Shown in pieces: positions 7,695 to 17,399 of a DNA stretch of 34,323 nucleotides (position 1 is the first letter of the stretch; the number at the start of each line of letters is the position of its first letter). The translations under genes were made by a program, and so were the position numbers. This DNA is from Cytobacillus sp. S13-E01. Lineage in GTDB: Bacteria > Bacillota > Bacilli > Bacillales > Bacillaceae_L. The notes beneath the pieces were generated by a model. The model made no database searches. It was not told the DNA's origin and saw only the letters and a list, made by a program, of their open reading frames with translations. Location: assembly GCF_029193815.1 (NCBI RefSeq), contig NZ_JARFVC010000040.1, positions 1 through 34,323 on the forward strand, given 5' to 3'.

Positions 7695-10600
7695 GGATAA
7701 AACATTACAGACCATATTAGTAATTGGATCTGGACCAATTGTTATTGGGCAGGCAGCTGAATTTGATTACTCTGGTACTCAGGGTTGTCTTGCATTAAAG
7801 GAAGATGGCTACAAAGTTATTTTAATAAATAACAATCCAGCTACAATTATGACCGATGAAATGAATGCTGATGCAGTTTATTTCGAACCACTTACTTTAG
7901 AATCTGTCCAAAAGGTTATAGAAAAAGAGCGTCCTGATGGGCTTTTAGCAACACTAGGAGGCCAAACAGGGCTAAACTTAGCATTTGAACTGCATGAACA
8001 AGGAGTACTTGAAAAATTCAATGTTAAGCTCCTAGGTACACCAATTGAATCAATTAAAAAAGGTGAGGACCGAGAGCTTTTTAAAGCACTAATGAATGAA
8101 TTAAAGGAACCTGTGCCAGATAGCCAAATTGTAACGTCGGTTAATGAGGCAGTATCTTTTGCGGTGGAAATCGGTTTTCCCATCATTGTAAGACCAGCCT
8201 ATACGCTAGGTGGAACGGGTGGAGGAATTGCTGAGTCACTTGAACATCTCCTTATTCTAGTAAAAGGCGGCCTCCAAGCTAGTCCGATATCCCAATGTTT
8301 ACTAGAAAAAAGTATTGCAGGATTGAAAGAAATAGAGTACGAGGTAATGAGAGATGAAAAGGGAACTTGTATAACCGTTTGTAATATGGAAAATATCGAT
8401 CCAGTTGGTATCCATACAGGTGATTCAATTGTTGTAGCACCATCGCAGACATTAACAGATGTAGAGTATCAAATGCTAAGATCTGCATCCATTAAAATTA
8501 TTTCAGCATTAGGAATAATTGGGGGCTGCAACATTCAATTTGCCCTTGATCCAAATAGTAAAAAATATTTTTTGATTGAAGTCAATCCCAGGGTAAGTCG
8601 TTCATCAGCCCTTGCTTCTAAAGCAACAGGATACCCTATTGCACGAATGGCAACAAAGCTTGCAATTGGATACACTTTAGATGAACTTGTAAACCCGATA
8701 ACTGGTGATACTTATGCTAGCTTTGAACCTAGCCTTGACTATATCGTAGTTAAATTCCCATGTTTTCCATTCGATAAGTTTCTAGATATTGATAGTACAT
8801 TAGGGACACAGATGAAAGCGACTGGCGAAGTGATGGCGATTGATAGAAACATAGAAAGAGCTTTTCAAAAAGCGGTAAATTCTCTTGAGGGAGTAAATAT
8901 AGGACTCACTTTACCACCACTGCAGAAGGAGGATACTTCCGTACTGCTTAATGAATTAGCAAAAGCAAGCGAGAAGCGATTTTTTGTTGTCCTCGAACTT
9001 TTACGTAGAGGGTTCAATATCAAAACCATACACGATAAAACGAAAATAGACTTATTCTTTCTGCAAATATTTCAATCATTAATACAGACTGAAGAAACGG
9101 TTAGACATACTAGTTTACAAGAAATATCAGTTGAGTTTATGCAAAAGGTTAAGGAAAAAGGGTTTTCTGATCGTTATCTTGCCTTCCTGTTAACAGATGA
9201 TGAAAAAAATGTACGTACTAAACGTAAGGAAATGGGGATAATACCAAGCTATAAAATGGTCGATACATGTGCAGCAGAATTTTCTACGAAAACAGCTTAT
9301 TATTATTCAAGTTATTTTGGAAAATGTGAAGTTGAACCAACACCAACAAAAAAGGTGTTAATTATTGGCTCTGGCCCGATCAGAATCGGCCAAGGAATTG
9401 AATTTGACTATAGCTCTGTCCATGGTGTTTTTGCTCTTAAAGAGGAAGGCTATGAGACGGTATTAATAAATAATAATCCTGAAACAGTTAGTACAGATTT
9501 TGCTATTGCCGATCGTCTATACTTTGAGCCATTACAATTCGAGGACGTTCTAAATGTTATTGAAAAAGAAAATATTGAGAAGGTTATTGTACAGTTTGGT
9601 GGTCAAACATCTATTAATCTGGCAAAAGAACTCGAGGATGAGGGAATAGAGCTTGTCGGAATTAATCAAAACATTATTAATAAATTGGAAGACAGGGAAC
9701 TGTTTTATCAGTTTTTAGAAGGATTAGACATTCCTCACATACCAGGGGCGATAGCAAATTCAGATCATGACTTAGAGGAAAAAGCCAATTCTATAGGTTT
9801 TCCTTTATTGCTAAGACCATCTTATGTAATTGGTGGTAAAGGAATGATAGTCGTTCATACCAAAAATGAGTTGAATAAATACACGGCTAAAACTTCAAAC
9901 AAGAATTATCCACTTCTCCTAGATGCCTATCTACCAAAAAAGGAGGTAGAGATAGATTTATTAACAGATGGAATCGATATTCTTATACCAACGATTATTG
10001 AACATATTGAAAAAGCAGGAATCCATTCGGGTGATAGCTTTGCAATACTGCCTGCGATTTCATTATCATATAGTGTGAAAGACAAAATTGTCGAATATGC
10101 AAGGAAAATAGCTATTAATCTCAATTTTAAAGGAATAATGAATATCCAATATGTAATAAATGATCAAGAAGTTTATGTGCTCGAGGTAAATCCTCGTGCA
10201 AGTAGAACTTCGCCAATTGTAAGTAAAGTGACAGGTGTCCCGATGGTTAGACATGCAACTAAATTATTGCTAGGGAAATATTTGCCGGACCTTTCCGAAA
10301 ACACGGGACTATTGTCAGATAATGATTTTTATACTGTCAAATTCCCAGTTTTTTCAACAATGAAACTTGGTGCAGATCCAATAACAGGTCCAGAGATGAA
10401 GTCAACTGGTGAGGGTATTGGAATCGCTGATAATTTAGATGAAGCGCTCGGTAAAGTCTTTCATTCCTATCTAAAGAATAAACAGCAAAGGAATGAAATT
10501 TTAATTGTTACGGATGATGATATGAGTATTTCAGACATTAGTGAACTCTCAAAAGAACTAAGTCAGCAAACTATTAAGTTATTAGTGAATGAAGATGTTG

Positions 10601-10815
10601 AAGATTGGATTGAAAGAGGATATGCACTTGCCTATTTGAATGTAAAAAAAGATGACATCTCAGCGGAATATAGGAAATTAGCACTAGCGAACGGTATTGA
10701 AGTCTTTACTCAACTTGAAACATTTTTCGCTTTTATAAAAGCTTTAAATACAAAGACATTTACTGTTCATTCGATCCAAGAGTGGAGAAAACAATCAAAG
10801 GGAGTGACAATTTGA
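7687..10815 (+). CDS. carB: Carbamoyl-phosphate synthase large subunit, arginine-specific
   Basis: This subunit makes carbamoyl phosphate from bicarbonate, ammonia and two ATP. Two homologous ATP-grasp halves are clear: [17 protein letters not shown] near the start and [16 protein letters not shown] from about residue 556. Each half has the paired nucleotide-binding segments ([23 protein letters not shown]) and a metal-binding EVNPR. The C-terminal MGS-like domain is short and divergent, ending at residue 1042. The start is ATG 7687 (MPKDKTLQ), overlapping carA by 8 bases with AGGAG at 7671-7675; an in-frame GTG at 7621 lies deep in carA and was rejected. The stop overlaps the argF start. Confidence 0.96.
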   Translation: MPKDKTLQTILVIGSGPIVIGQAAEFDYSGTQGCLALKEDGYKVILINNNPATIMTDEMNADAVYFEPLTLESVQKVIEKERPDGLLATLGGQTGLNLAFELHEQGVLEKFNVKLLGTPIESIKKGEDRELFKALMNELKEPVPDSQIVTSVNEAVSFAVEIGFPIIVRPAYTLGGTGGGIAESLEHLLILVKGGLQASPISQCLLEKSIAGLKEIEYEVMRDEKGTCITVCNMENIDPVGIHTGDSIVVAPSQTLTDVEYQMLRSASIKIISALGIIGGCNIQFALDPNSKKYFLIEVNPRVSRSSALASKATGYPIARMATKLAIGYTLDELVNPITGDTYASFEPSLDYIVVKFPCFPFDKFLDIDSTLGTQMKATGEVMAIDRNIERAFQKAVNSLEGVNIGLTLPPLQKEDTSVLLNELAKASEKRFFVVLELLRRGFNIKTIHDKTKIDLFFLQIFQSLIQTEETVRHTSLQEISVEFMQKVKEKGFSDRYLAFLLTDDEKNVRTKRKEMGIIPSYKMVDTCAAEFSTKTAYYYSSYFGKCEVEPTPTKKVLIIGSGPIRIGQGIEFDYSSVHGVFALKEEGYETVLINNNPETVSTDFAIADRLYFEPLQFEDVLNVIEKENIEKVIVQFGGQTSINLAKELEDEGIELVGINQNIINKLEDRELFYQFLEGLDIPHIPGAIANSDHDLEEKANSIGFPLLLRPSYVIGGKGMIVVHTKNELNKYTAKTSNKNYPLLLDAYLPKKEVEIDLLTDGIDILIPTIIEHIEKAGIHSGDSFAILPAISLSYSVKDKIVEYARKIAINLNFKGIMNIQYVINDQEVYVLEVNPRASRTSPIVSKVTGVPMVRHATKLLLGKYLPDLSENTGLLSDNDFYTVKFPVFSTMKLGADPITGPEMKSTGEGIGIADNLDEALGKVFHSYLKNKQQRNEILIVTDDDMSISDISELSKELSQQTIKLLVNEDVEDWIERGYALAYLNVKKDDISAEYRKLALANGIEVFTQLETFFAFIKALNTKTFTVHSIQEWRKQSKGVTI

Positions 10816-11774
10816 TTAATACATTACAAACAAAGGAACAACCATTAAATATTAAGGGACTAAGCCTGTTAACTCTAGAGGAGCTCTCAGAAACTGAAAT
10901 TTATCAATTAGTAGACTCAGCCCTAACTTTAAAAAAACAACAAAAGAGTGGATTGACTTCAAAGACATTAGAGGGAAAAACGTTAGCGATGATCTTTGAA
11001 AAACCTTCTACGAGAACGCGGGTATCATTTGAAGCTGGCATGATTCAATTGGGTGGGAGTGCACTTTATCTAAATGGAAATGACCTTCAGCTAGGCCGAG
11101 GGGAATCAATCGCTGATACTGCCAAAGTCTTATCGCAATATGTTGATGCAATTATGATTCGAACATTTGCACATGAAAAAATAGTTGAGCTAGCAAAGCA
11201 AGCATCAATTCCAATTATTAATGGATTAACGGATGAACATCATCCGTGTCAGGCACTTGCTGATTTAGTAACAATTTATGAAGTTAAGAAAAAACTAAAA
11301 GGGTTAAAGCTGGTATACTTGGGTGATGGGAATAATGTATCACATTCGCTTATGATTGCAGCAGCAAAAGTAGGTATGAATTGTACCATTGCTTGTCCAG
11401 TTGGCTATGAACCGAAAAAACAAATCATAGAGTTAGTAAATGATATTGGATCAAAAACGGGAGCGGAAATAAAAGTTACTAATAATCCATTTGAAGCTGT
11501 AACAGATGCTGATATTCTGTATACAGATGTTTGGGCAAGTATGGGGCAGGAAAGTGAACAAGAGAAGAGAATAACAGTATTTGAAGATTTTCAAGTCAAT
11601 TCTAAGATAACGTATTTGGCAAAATCAGATTTTCGCTTTCTACACTGCTTACCAGCACATCGTGAAGAAGAAGTAACAGCTGAAATAATCGATGGCCCAC
11701 ATTCAGTCGTTTTCCAACAAGCGGGAAATAGATTACATGTACAAAAAGCATTATTACAAGCAATACTTGGATAA
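10812..11774 (+). CDS. argF: Ornithine carbamoyltransferase
   Basis: This enzyme joins carbamoyl phosphate and ornithine to give citrulline. The 320-residue protein has the carbamoyl-phosphate motif STRTR (66-70), HPCQ (144-147), and the ornithine-side motif HCLPAHR near the C-terminus. The start is TTG 10812: its TG overlaps the carB stop TGA, and GGGAG lies 7 bases upstream. An in-frame GTG at 10782 inside carB lacks a ribosome site. It is the last gene of the arginine operon and is followed at once by a strong terminator. The argG/argH genes for the last two steps are not in the window. Confidence 0.96.
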   Translation: MINTLQTKEQPLNIKGLSLLTLEELSETEIYQLVDSALTLKKQQKSGLTSKTLEGKTLAMIFEKPSTRTRVSFEAGMIQLGGSALYLNGNDLQLGRGESIADTAKVLSQYVDAIMIRTFAHEKIVELAKQASIPIINGLTDEHHPCQALADLVTIYEVKKKLKGLKLVYLGDGNNVSHSLMIAAAKVGMNCTIACPVGYEPKKQIIELVNDIGSKTGAEIKVTNNPFEAVTDADILYTDVWASMGQESEQEKRITVFEDFQVNSKITYLAKSDFRFLHCLPAHREEEVTAEIIDGPHSVVFQQAGNRLHVQKALLQAILG

Positions 11775-11775
11775 T

Positions 11776-11813
11776 AAAAAAGTGGTATCGGAAAGTCTGA
11801 TACCACTTTTTTT
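11776..11813. terminator. Bidirectional terminator between argF and uppP
   Basis: A long stem (AAAAAAGTGGTATC with GATACCACTTTTTT, 9-base loop) has A and T tracts on either side, so it can work for both convergent genes. It overlaps the last two bases of the uppP stop codon. Confidence 0.92.
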
Positions 11814-12639
11814 AAAAATTAAACAATACAATTGATCCACCAACAACAAAGCAATAATAAGCAAAATATTTAAGATTGCCTTTAGCCATAATATTCATAA
11901 ACCATTTAAGGGAGAAATAGGAAGCAACTAATGACCCAAGGAAAGCAACTGTGTAGGGAATAAGTAATGAATTTAAATCTGGGTCGTTTACTATATCAGA
12001 AAGACTTAATAACAAACCGCCAAAGCTAACAGGTATGAACATTAAGAATGAAAAACGTAACGCTGTCTCTTGTTTCATCCCGAGTCCCATTGCTGCTACA
12101 ATTGTGGCGCCAGATCGGCTGATGCCAGGGATCAGTGCAATTGCTTGTGCAATACCGATAATAATCGCATCTGTTAATTTTAATTCTGCATCATTTTTAC
12201 GTCCCCGTAAGTTGCGAATAGTCCATAGTGCAATACCAGTGATAAGCAAGGTAATACCAATTAATAAGATACCTTCTTTAAAGAAACTTGCGATCTCATC
12301 GTCATATAAAATACCAATCACGCCAGCTGGGATTGTTGCGATAACTAGGTAGATGATAAATCGAAAGTCTGCTCTTGCAGCTTCTTCCCGTGTTTTAATA
12401 TAGCGTAGGCCGTTAATCGTAAGTCGAGTTATGTCACTGCGGTAAATTAGCAATACTGCTAGAAGAGATGCAGCGTTAACCAATAGTTCAAAGCTCATTC
12501 CTTCAATAGAAAGGTCTAAGAAATATTGAGCAAGTAAAAGATGACCACTTGATGAAATAGGGATAGGTTCAGTTAAACCTTGAAAAAATCCAAGAAATAA
12601 ATATTTTAAAAGTTCATATATTTTGTCCATATTTTCCAC
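11812..12639 (-). CDS. uppP: Undecaprenyl-diphosphatase (BacA/UppP type)
   Basis: This membrane enzyme dephosphorylates undecaprenyl diphosphate so the lipid carrier can be reused in cell-wall synthesis; extra copies give bacitracin resistance. Both family signatures are visible: [11 protein letters not shown] (23-33; E24, S29-S31, H33) and PGISRSGAT (171-179; R175). The 275 residues are mostly hydrophobic, with about seven or eight membrane helices. The start was set at GTG 12639, 5 bases after GGAGG; ATG 12630 is the alternative but is far from that site. It faces the arginine operon convergently. It is an insertion relative to the B. subtilis argF-yjzC order. Confidence 0.93.
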   Translation of the reverse strand: MENMDKIYELLKYLFLGFFQGLTEPIPISSSGHLLLAQYFLDLSIEGMSFELLVNAASLLAVLLIYRSDITRLTINGLRYIKTREEAARADFRFIIYLVIATIPAGVIGILYDDEIASFFKEGILLIGITLLITGIALWTIRNLRGRKNDAELKLTDAIIIGIAQAIALIPGISRSGATIVAAMGLGMKQETALRFSFLMFIPVSFGGLLLSLSDIVNDPDLNSLLIPYTVAFLGSLVASYFSLKWFMNIMAKGNLKYFAYYCFVVGGSIVLFNF

Positions 12640-12658
12640 ACTTAATCCTCCAATAGAT

Positions 12659-12687
12659 AATATAATTACTACGTTCTAATTAAACAA
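12659..12687 (-). promoter_or_regulatory. uppP promoter (sigma-A type)
   Basis: On the minus strand TTGTTT (12687-12682), 17 bases, then TATATT (12664-12659), about 20 bases upstream of the uppP start. Confidence 0.55.
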
Positions 12688-12866
12688 TAGAATCTGTAGT
12701 TGTGTAAAGCATTGCTATTTACTGGATTTTAAATAAGTAGCTTGTATTATGTAATCATCACATCACCTATACTATTCAAATAAAAAAAGGATATGAATGT
12801 TATATAAATTATAAATGAAATAGAACAGGGGATAATATCTTAGTAAAGATAGGAAGGAGGGATAGT

Positions 12867-13046
12867 ATGGGCCAAAGTCACGAATTTAGAGCAGGACATA
12901 AAGCACCCAATAATGGAATATATGTAGAAATTGGTGAAGATGGGGATATGGTTAACAACCCCAAAAGTTTAAAGTTAAAAGCAGGGGATCCATTTCCAGA
13001 GAATTCAAACCATAACCGAAAATGGACGTATAAAAGAAAACCTTAA
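12867..13046 (+). CDS. yjzC: YjzC family small protein
   Basis: This is a 59-residue hydrophilic protein with a very strong ribosome site (AGGAAGGAGGG) before ATG 12867. The segments AGHKAPNNGIYVEIGE (9-24), NPKSLKLKAGDPFP (31-44) and the end NHNRKWTYKRKP match what I recall of the YjzC family, a conserved Bacillus protein of the same length whose function is unknown. In B. subtilis yjzC also follows argF; here uppP has come between them. It has its own terminator and probably its own transcript. No signal peptide or membrane segment is visible. Confidence 0.88.
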   Translation: MGQSHEFRAGHKAPNNGIYVEIGEDGDMVNNPKSLKLKAGDPFPENSNHNRKWTYKRKP

Positions 13047-13069
13047 TTTGGTCACAATCGCAAAAAGAG

Positions 13070-13100
13070 AAGTCATCCTAAAAGTAGGATGACTTTATTT
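13070..13100 (+). terminator. Terminator after yjzC
   Basis: An 11-base-pair stem AAGTCATCCTA/TAGGATGACTT with a 4-base loop is followed by TATTTAT. The tail is interrupted, but the stem is strong. Confidence 0.8.
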
Positions 13101-13104
13101 ATGG

Positions 13105-13321
13105 TAAGAAAGTATAATAATTTTACCTAGTTTTCGTGTCTAGCTCCGGGCGCCATCGGCTCTATGGTATAAGCCAATCCGTCCGGAAGGTAAAGAACAA
13201 CCTTCCAGCCGGCTTGTCTTATGCTTGACTGCACAGGATGTGCTGATGTCGATGTTCGCCACAGGACGTGGCGGGTTTTAATCGACGCGCCGATAGGCGG
13301 GTGCGCCTTGCGCTTTTCTTA
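13105..13321 (+). repeat. Dispersed structured repeat, copy 2 (complete)
   Basis: This is a full copy, from TAAGAAAGTATAA through TCTAGCTCCGGGCGCC to GCGCTTTTCTTA. It shares the two-arm fold of copy 1. The first arm has GAAGGT/ACCTTC (13186-13191, 13200-13205), where copy 1 has GAAGGC/GCCTTC, a compensated base-pair change. The left edge AAGAAAGTATAA (13106-13117) is the unoccupied form of the IS110 target. The right edge touches the yjzD stop codon. No coding sequence was seen. Confidence 0.85.
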
Positions 13322-13504
13322 TTAATGTTCTTCAACTGGTTCGTTTGGTATAAGTTCACCAAGTATTGATATAAAGACAAAAGCACCAACTGCAATTATT
13401 GAAGCAGTTGCGAAATCATATGTAACCCCTTGCATTGAAGAAATTACATAGGCAGACATTTGAATTAAAAGAAATGTCCAAAAAAATGTCCAAAAATAAC
13501 GCAC
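13322..13504 (-). CDS. yjzD: YjzD-like small membrane protein (DUF2929)
   Basis: This is a 60-residue protein with two hydrophobic helices (about 4-22 and 32-50), the aromatic N-terminus RYFWTFFWTFLL and an acidic tail. It fits the DUF2929/YjzD family of unknown function, and the position after yjzC agrees. The start was set at GTG 13504 because GAGGTG lies 6 bases upstream; a GTG at 13513, giving 63 residues, directly abuts the GAG and is less likely. It is opposite in strand to its neighbours. Its stop codon directly abuts repeat copy 2. Confidence 0.8.
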   Translation of the reverse strand: MRYFWTFFWTFLLIQMSAYVISSMQGVTYDFATASIIAVGAFVFISILGELIPNEPVEEH

Positions 13505-13721
13505 AATTTTCACCTCATTTTAAACACATTGTTTATCTATCTTATCACACTAAAATAAAATAATAAAGTGGAAGATTCCCAAGATGTTGTGGTTAATAGT
13601 GGTTTAAAGTTAAGCCATAAAAATAATAAAATAAAAAATGGGTATCTCCCCTTTCCATTTTCTAACCTTTACATACATTGTTAAAGACAGGAATCATACT
13701 GTGTATAAAGGTGGGAGGAAA

Positions 13722-14462
13722 ATGGAACTTACACATCGTTTTTTCCAGCTTGATACAGAGTGGTGTGTGGTTCACGTACCGGAACGGCCAAATGGCTTCG
13801 GTATCTTGATTTTAGGTGACAAAAACCATTTTGTTGATGAAAATACGAGTTTTTGGATGCAAAATCTAGGTCGTTTTCAAACGGTGGAGTATTTAATTCG
13901 TCAAGGCTATACGGTATTTTATTCAAACCTTTACGGTCGAAACTGGGGAAGTCCAGATGCATTGTTTTTAGCTAAAAGGTTGTATCTTACAGTCATGAAA
14001 AGTGAAATTCTAAATGAGAGGATACACATTTTAGCTGAAGGTATGGGTGCGTTAGTTGCTCTGCAACTAATGGATTCAATCACTGACAATATACGCGCAG
14101 CGGCACTTGTAAATCCTTGTATAGATTTGAAGGCACATATCGAGCATGAAAAATCCTACAAGTTCTTTTATAAAAGCTTACTCAGAGAGCTTAAAAAGGC
14201 ATACAAAATTGGTGACTTTGAAGCAAAGGATACGATTCATAAGTTATTACCAGATATGAAATATGACAGTGAGCCACCAGTTGGTATTTGGCAATCTACC
14301 AATAGTGCAGCTTTTCGGCCGGAATTACACACTCGAAAATTTGAGGAACTTAGAGAAGAATTAAAAAAACCAATTTTTGTCTCTTATCATATAGCTGAAA
14401 AACGTTACAATTTTGGTCAATCTGTTTGTCAATTTTACAAAAGGAATCAAGGTGAACTATAG
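13722..14462 (+). CDS. yjaU: YjaU-like alpha/beta-hydrolase-fold protein, probably without hydrolase activity
   Basis: This is a 246-residue protein of unknown role. The alternation of hydrophobic strands and helices (GFGILILGD, YLIRQGYTVFYSNLYG, ERIHILAEGMGALVAL) suggests an alpha/beta-hydrolase fold. At the usual nucleophile elbow (GxSxG) the sequence reads A105-E106-G107-M108-G109, so the nucleophile is glycine. The product is either inactive or works otherwise. ATG 13722 is preceded by GGGAGGA; an upstream in-frame ATG at 13638 has no ribosome site. The symbol rests on position, before a Rossmann protein and med. It ends in its own terminator. Confidence 0.75.
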   Translation: MELTHRFFQLDTEWCVVHVPERPNGFGILILGDKNHFVDENTSFWMQNLGRFQTVEYLIRQGYTVFYSNLYGRNWGSPDALFLAKRLYLTVMKSEILNERIHILAEGMGALVALQLMDSITDNIRAAALVNPCIDLKAHIEHEKSYKFFYKSLLRELKKAYKIGDFEAKDTIHKLLPDMKYDSEPPVGIWQSTNSAAFRPELHTRKFEELREELKKPIFVSYHIAEKRYNFGQSVCQFYKRNQGEL

Positions 14463-14502
14463 TAGTCCCTATTTTGAGAAATCGGTAGGGACTATTATTT
14501 TT
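14463..14502 (+). terminator. Terminator after yjaU
   Basis: TAGTCCCTA (14463-14471) pairs with TAGGGACTA (14486-14494), followed by TTATTTTTG. The stem begins right at the yjaU stop codon. Confidence 0.82.
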
Positions 14503-14552
14503 GTAATTTGCATAGAAATACAATAACTGACTTCTTGTAGGGGGGATTTTTT

Positions 14553-15452
14553 TTGTGCAATAAAATCGTAGTAGGAGGGCTTGGCTTTTTAGGGTTTAGT
14601 TTATGCTGTCATTTCATTGAAGAAGAAGTAAATATTTTAGCATTTGATGATATGGCGGATGATGAAGAAGTAAAAGAGGAAAAATTACTAAGAATCGGAA
14701 GAAATGCCTTTTTTCAGTATAGAGATATACAAGACTTTCGTAGCCTAATGAAAGAAGAGAATTGCGATACTGTCTTTTATAGTTTATTTGACTCAGCTAA
14801 AGACAGATATTCACCAGATATTGATGCTTGCATAGGCAAAACAAGACAACTACTAAATGATGTTATTTCATTTTGCCGTATGAATGGAAGTAAGCTTATC
14901 TTAGTGTCAACATATGATGTTTTTGGTAACGAACAATTTGTAGTGGATGAAGATACAAAGCCTGTGCCAGATAGCGATAACGGAAAATTACACGTTGAAG
15001 AAGAAAAGCTTGTGCGGGAGACATTAGCCGAAGAGTCAATACAATATGCAATTGTTAGAATGCCAACACTTTTTGGGCCGGGGCAACCAAGTCATTTAAT
15101 TTACCAACAAGCGATAATGGCTAACCTAAAAAAACAATCTCGAGACTATTTTGTGACAGAAAATACTAGGGATATTTTCTACATTGAAGATGCTGTTCAT
15201 GCACTTGTCAGATTAGAAGAAAAAACCTTACCGAGAAAGATAATTCATTTAACAAGTGGGGAAGAAAATAGATGGTATGAAGGGGCATACTATATTAAAA
15301 ATGATCTACGATTGGAAGAAAGAGGGGAACCCAGAACAATTATCTCAAAGAGCTCAAAAAAACTTCTAGATATTAAACCAAATACTAGTATAAAAGAGGG
15401 GGTAGAAAAACAAATTGAATATGCAAAGCAGTTGAAAGAAAGACACAAGTAA
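14553..15452 (+). CDS. yjaV: YjaV-like NAD(P)-binding Rossmann protein (extended SDR / epimerase family)
   Basis: This 299-residue protein resembles NAD-dependent epimerases/dehydratases: GGLGFLG (8-14) is the nucleotide loop, STYDVFG (119-125) is the strand after the active-site serine or threonine, and RMPTLFGPGQP (169-179) is the family's substrate-side motif. Where extended SDRs carry YxxxK, this one reads VEEEK (148-152), so the catalytic tyrosine is missing. Substrate and reaction are unknown. The start is TTG 14553, 7-8 bases after a G6 ribosome site. It lies between yjaU and med as in B. subtilis, on which the symbol rests. Confidence 0.75.
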   Translation: MCNKIVVGGLGFLGFSLCCHFIEEEVNILAFDDMADDEEVKEEKLLRIGRNAFFQYRDIQDFRSLMKEENCDTVFYSLFDSAKDRYSPDIDACIGKTRQLLNDVISFCRMNGSKLILVSTYDVFGNEQFVVDEDTKPVPDSDNGKLHVEEEKLVRETLAEESIQYAIVRMPTLFGPGQPSHLIYQQAIMANLKKQSRDYFVTENTRDIFYIEDAVHALVRLEEKTLPRKIIHLTSGEENRWYEGAYYIKNDLRLEERGEPRTIISKSSKKLLDIKPNTSIKEGVEKQIEYAKQLKERHK

Positions 15453-15590
15453 GATTAAATACCTATTTTTTCTTTTACATTCTGTTCTAGGCAATGTACA
15501 ATATAGTATAAATAAGAATGAATTTTTTACATTGGAGCAAATAGTAGAGTGTTTTTGAGGCTATTCCTCCATTAAAGGAGATGTAGAAGC

Positions 15591-16550
15591 ATGAGCAAAT
15601 CTCGGTGGTTGGTCCTTTTTAGTATGTTGACTCTTTTACTATCAGCATGTGGACAACCTGCTTCCACAGCTAGATTAGAAAAAGTTGGTTTACTAGTAAC
15701 AGATTCAATAAACGACCAGGTTTGGGGAACAAAAGGTTACAAAGGATTGTTGAAAATTCAATCAAAATTTGGTATAGATGTATATTATCAGGAAGACATC
15801 ATTGATAAAGCTGCTGCTAAGCAAGCTGTTAAAGAGTTTGAAGAAAAAGGAGTTAACTTAATCTTTGGACATGGTAGTGAATATGCCAAGTATTTTAATA
15901 GTTTTAGCAAAGAATTTCCAAACATTCACTTTATTACCTTTAATGGAGACGCTAATGGTGATAATGTTACAAGTATAAATTTCAAGGCTGATGCAATGGG
16001 CTTTTTTGGTGGTATGGTAGCTGGCAAGATGACTGAAACCAATAAAGTGGGAGTTATAGCTGCATTTGAATGGCAGCCAGAAGTAAATGGCTTTTTTGAA
16101 GGTGCAGCCTTTCAAAACCCTGATGTTGAGGTTGAAATAAGCTATACAAATAGCTGGGATAACGTAGATTCTGCCTTAAGATTACTGGATAAGATGGTTC
16201 AAGAAGGTGTTGATGTTGTTTATCCTGCTGGAGATGGCTATAATGTACCTGTAATTGAAGCGTTAAAAGAGCAAGGCTTATATTCAATTGGTTTTGTTAC
16301 AGATCAATCTTATTTAGGAGAAGCTACCGTTTTAACGAGCACAGTACAACATGTGGATGAATTGTATGAATTCGTTGCCGAAAGCTATAATAAGGGAGAG
16401 TTAGAATCTGGAGATTTGTTTTTTGATTTTCAAGATGGAGTTATTTCAATGGGTAAATTTAGTCCAGAAGTTGATCCAGATTTTGAAAAAGAAATAAATG
16501 CTCATGTTGAAACATATATACAGACTGGTCTACTTCCCAATGAAAAATAA
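15591..16550 (+). CDS. med: Med, BMP-family lipoprotein, positive regulator of comK
   Basis: In B. subtilis Med raises comK transcription and so competence. This protein of 319 residues has a lipoprotein signal (hydrophobic 6-17, lipobox LSAC with C20) and a periplasmic-binding-like body of the BMP/PnrA family: VGLLVTDSINDQVWGTKGY, GVNLIFGHGSEY and AMGFFGGMVAGKM are recognisable. ATG 15591 follows AAAGGAGATG. comZ follows after 28 bases, the conserved med-comZ pair. How a lipoprotein acts on comK, and whether a ligand is bound, cannot be read from sequence. Confidence 0.88.
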   Translation: MSKSRWLVLFSMLTLLLSACGQPASTARLEKVGLLVTDSINDQVWGTKGYKGLLKIQSKFGIDVYYQEDIIDKAAAKQAVKEFEEKGVNLIFGHGSEYAKYFNSFSKEFPNIHFITFNGDANGDNVTSINFKADAMGFFGGMVAGKMTETNKVGVIAAFEWQPEVNGFFEGAAFQNPDVEVEISYTNSWDNVDSALRLLDKMVQEGVDVVYPAGDGYNVPVIEALKEQGLYSIGFVTDQSYLGEATVLTSTVQHVDELYEFVAESYNKGELESGDLFFDFQDGVISMGKFSPEVDPDFEKEINAHVETYIQTGLLPNEK

Positions 16551-16578
16551 TATGATTGTCATCAAAAGGAGTTATGAA

Positions 16579-16770
16579 ATGCACCCAAAATCCATGGAAT
16601 TTATGCAAATAGCAATGAAGTATCTGCCTGAAGCAAAGGAGATGCTTGACGATACCGGAATAGAACTAACGATGGATAAATTACAACCAATGATTAACAT
16701 ATTAACTAATGTGATGTCCGACGCTTATGAGCTTGGAAAAGAAGAAGCTTATAAGCAAGTAAAAGAATAA
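16579..16770 (+). CDS. comZ: ComZ competence regulator
   Basis: This is a 63-residue protein; in B. subtilis ComZ lowers transcription of the late competence operon comG. The central IAMKYLPEAKEMLD and the C-terminal MSDAYELGKEEAYKQ are highly family-like, and the length is the same as in B. subtilis. It is probably all helical. ATG 16579 was chosen for AAGGAG 7 bases upstream; a longer in-frame start at 16498 lies inside med and has no ribosome site. It is cotranscribed with med and ends at a bidirectional terminator. Confidence 0.92.
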   Translation: MHPKSMEFMQIAMKYLPEAKEMLDDTGIELTMDKLQPMINILTNVMSDAYELGKEEAYKQVKE

Positions 16771-16780
16771 AAGTTAACTT

Positions 16781-16809
16781 AAAAACGCTTGGGGTATCCA
16801 AGCGTTTTT
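16781..16809. terminator. Bidirectional terminator between comZ and the yjzB-like gene
   Basis: AAAAACGCTTGG and CCAAGCGTTTTT form a 12-base-pair stem with a 5-base loop. A and T tracts on both sides serve both convergent genes. Confidence 0.93.
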
Positions 16810-16818
16810 ATTGTTCTA

Positions 16819-17085
16819 TTACTTTTTTTTGAAAAAGTTTAGTAAAGGAGTAAATTCCTTAACTATAGGTTTAATTCTATTAACTGATCCCATGATTTCA
16901 TCAAATTGTTGCATTAACTGGTAATAATCTACCTGTGTATTTTGTTGCGGTTGATCAGGTGTAGACTGACTTTGGCTTCTTTTATTAGGCCCAAACATGA
17001 GTCTAGAAAAAGGATCAGTTACAGTTACATCACTTTTTATTTCTTCGATTATCTCGTCCTTTTTGTCCTCCAACTTAGTCACCAC
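16819..17085 (-). CDS. Hypothetical protein, YjzB-like by position
   Basis: This is an 88-residue soluble protein that I do not recognise by motif. The N-terminal third is charged, the middle is Gln/Ser/Pro-rich and probably disordered (about 36-50), and the C-terminus (YYQLMQQFDEIMGSVNRIKP onward) looks helical and ends in three lysines. In B. subtilis a small gene, yjzB, sits at this place, and this may be its counterpart. The start (GTG 17085) has only a weak AAGAG before it and is uncertain. It is convergent with comZ and shares its terminator. Confidence 0.6.
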   Translation of the reverse strand: MVTKLEDKKDEIIEEIKSDVTVTDPFSRLMFGPNKRSQSQSTPDQPQQNTQVDYYQLMQQFDEIMGSVNRIKPIVKEFTPLLNFFKKK

Positions 17086-17209
17086 TCTTATTAGTTATTT
17101 TTTACTAGTAGTCTATGTTAATTTGTATAAAAAATATAGACAGTTATCACTATATTTGATTAGGCGTATGTGGATTTTTCCGTAATTTACAAAGAAAAAG
17201 GGTAAACTG

Positions 17210-17254
17210 TTGCTATCTAAAATAAAATACTTTAAAATTAGTACCAAGTCATAT
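17210..17254 (+). promoter_or_regulatory. fabHF promoter with FapR-like operator
   Basis: TTGCTA (17210-17215), 17 bases, TAAAAT (17233-17238). TTAGTACCAAGTCATAT (17238-17254) begins on the last base of the -10. The left half TTAGTACC is the exact FapR half-site; the right half is degenerate, as I recall for the fabHAF operator in B. subtilis. FapR, released by malonyl-CoA, represses fatty-acid genes. The rest of 17086-17399 holds no gene; it is an AT-rich leader. Confidence 0.65.
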
Positions 17255-17399
17255 TAATTGATAATAAATAACACGGACAAATTTTCTTATAATGCTCTTA
17301 CTAAAAAGGTTGGATATAGCATTTCTTATTAGTGAGTAATCATTATTCAACTAATATCAGGATTGGATTATATTATCTTATTTTAAAGGGGATGCGAAT

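Noticed and set aside
10782-10811. A longer argF start (GTG) inside carB
   Set aside because: No ribosome site precedes it; the TTG at 10812 has GGGAG 7 bases upstream and gives the normal length.
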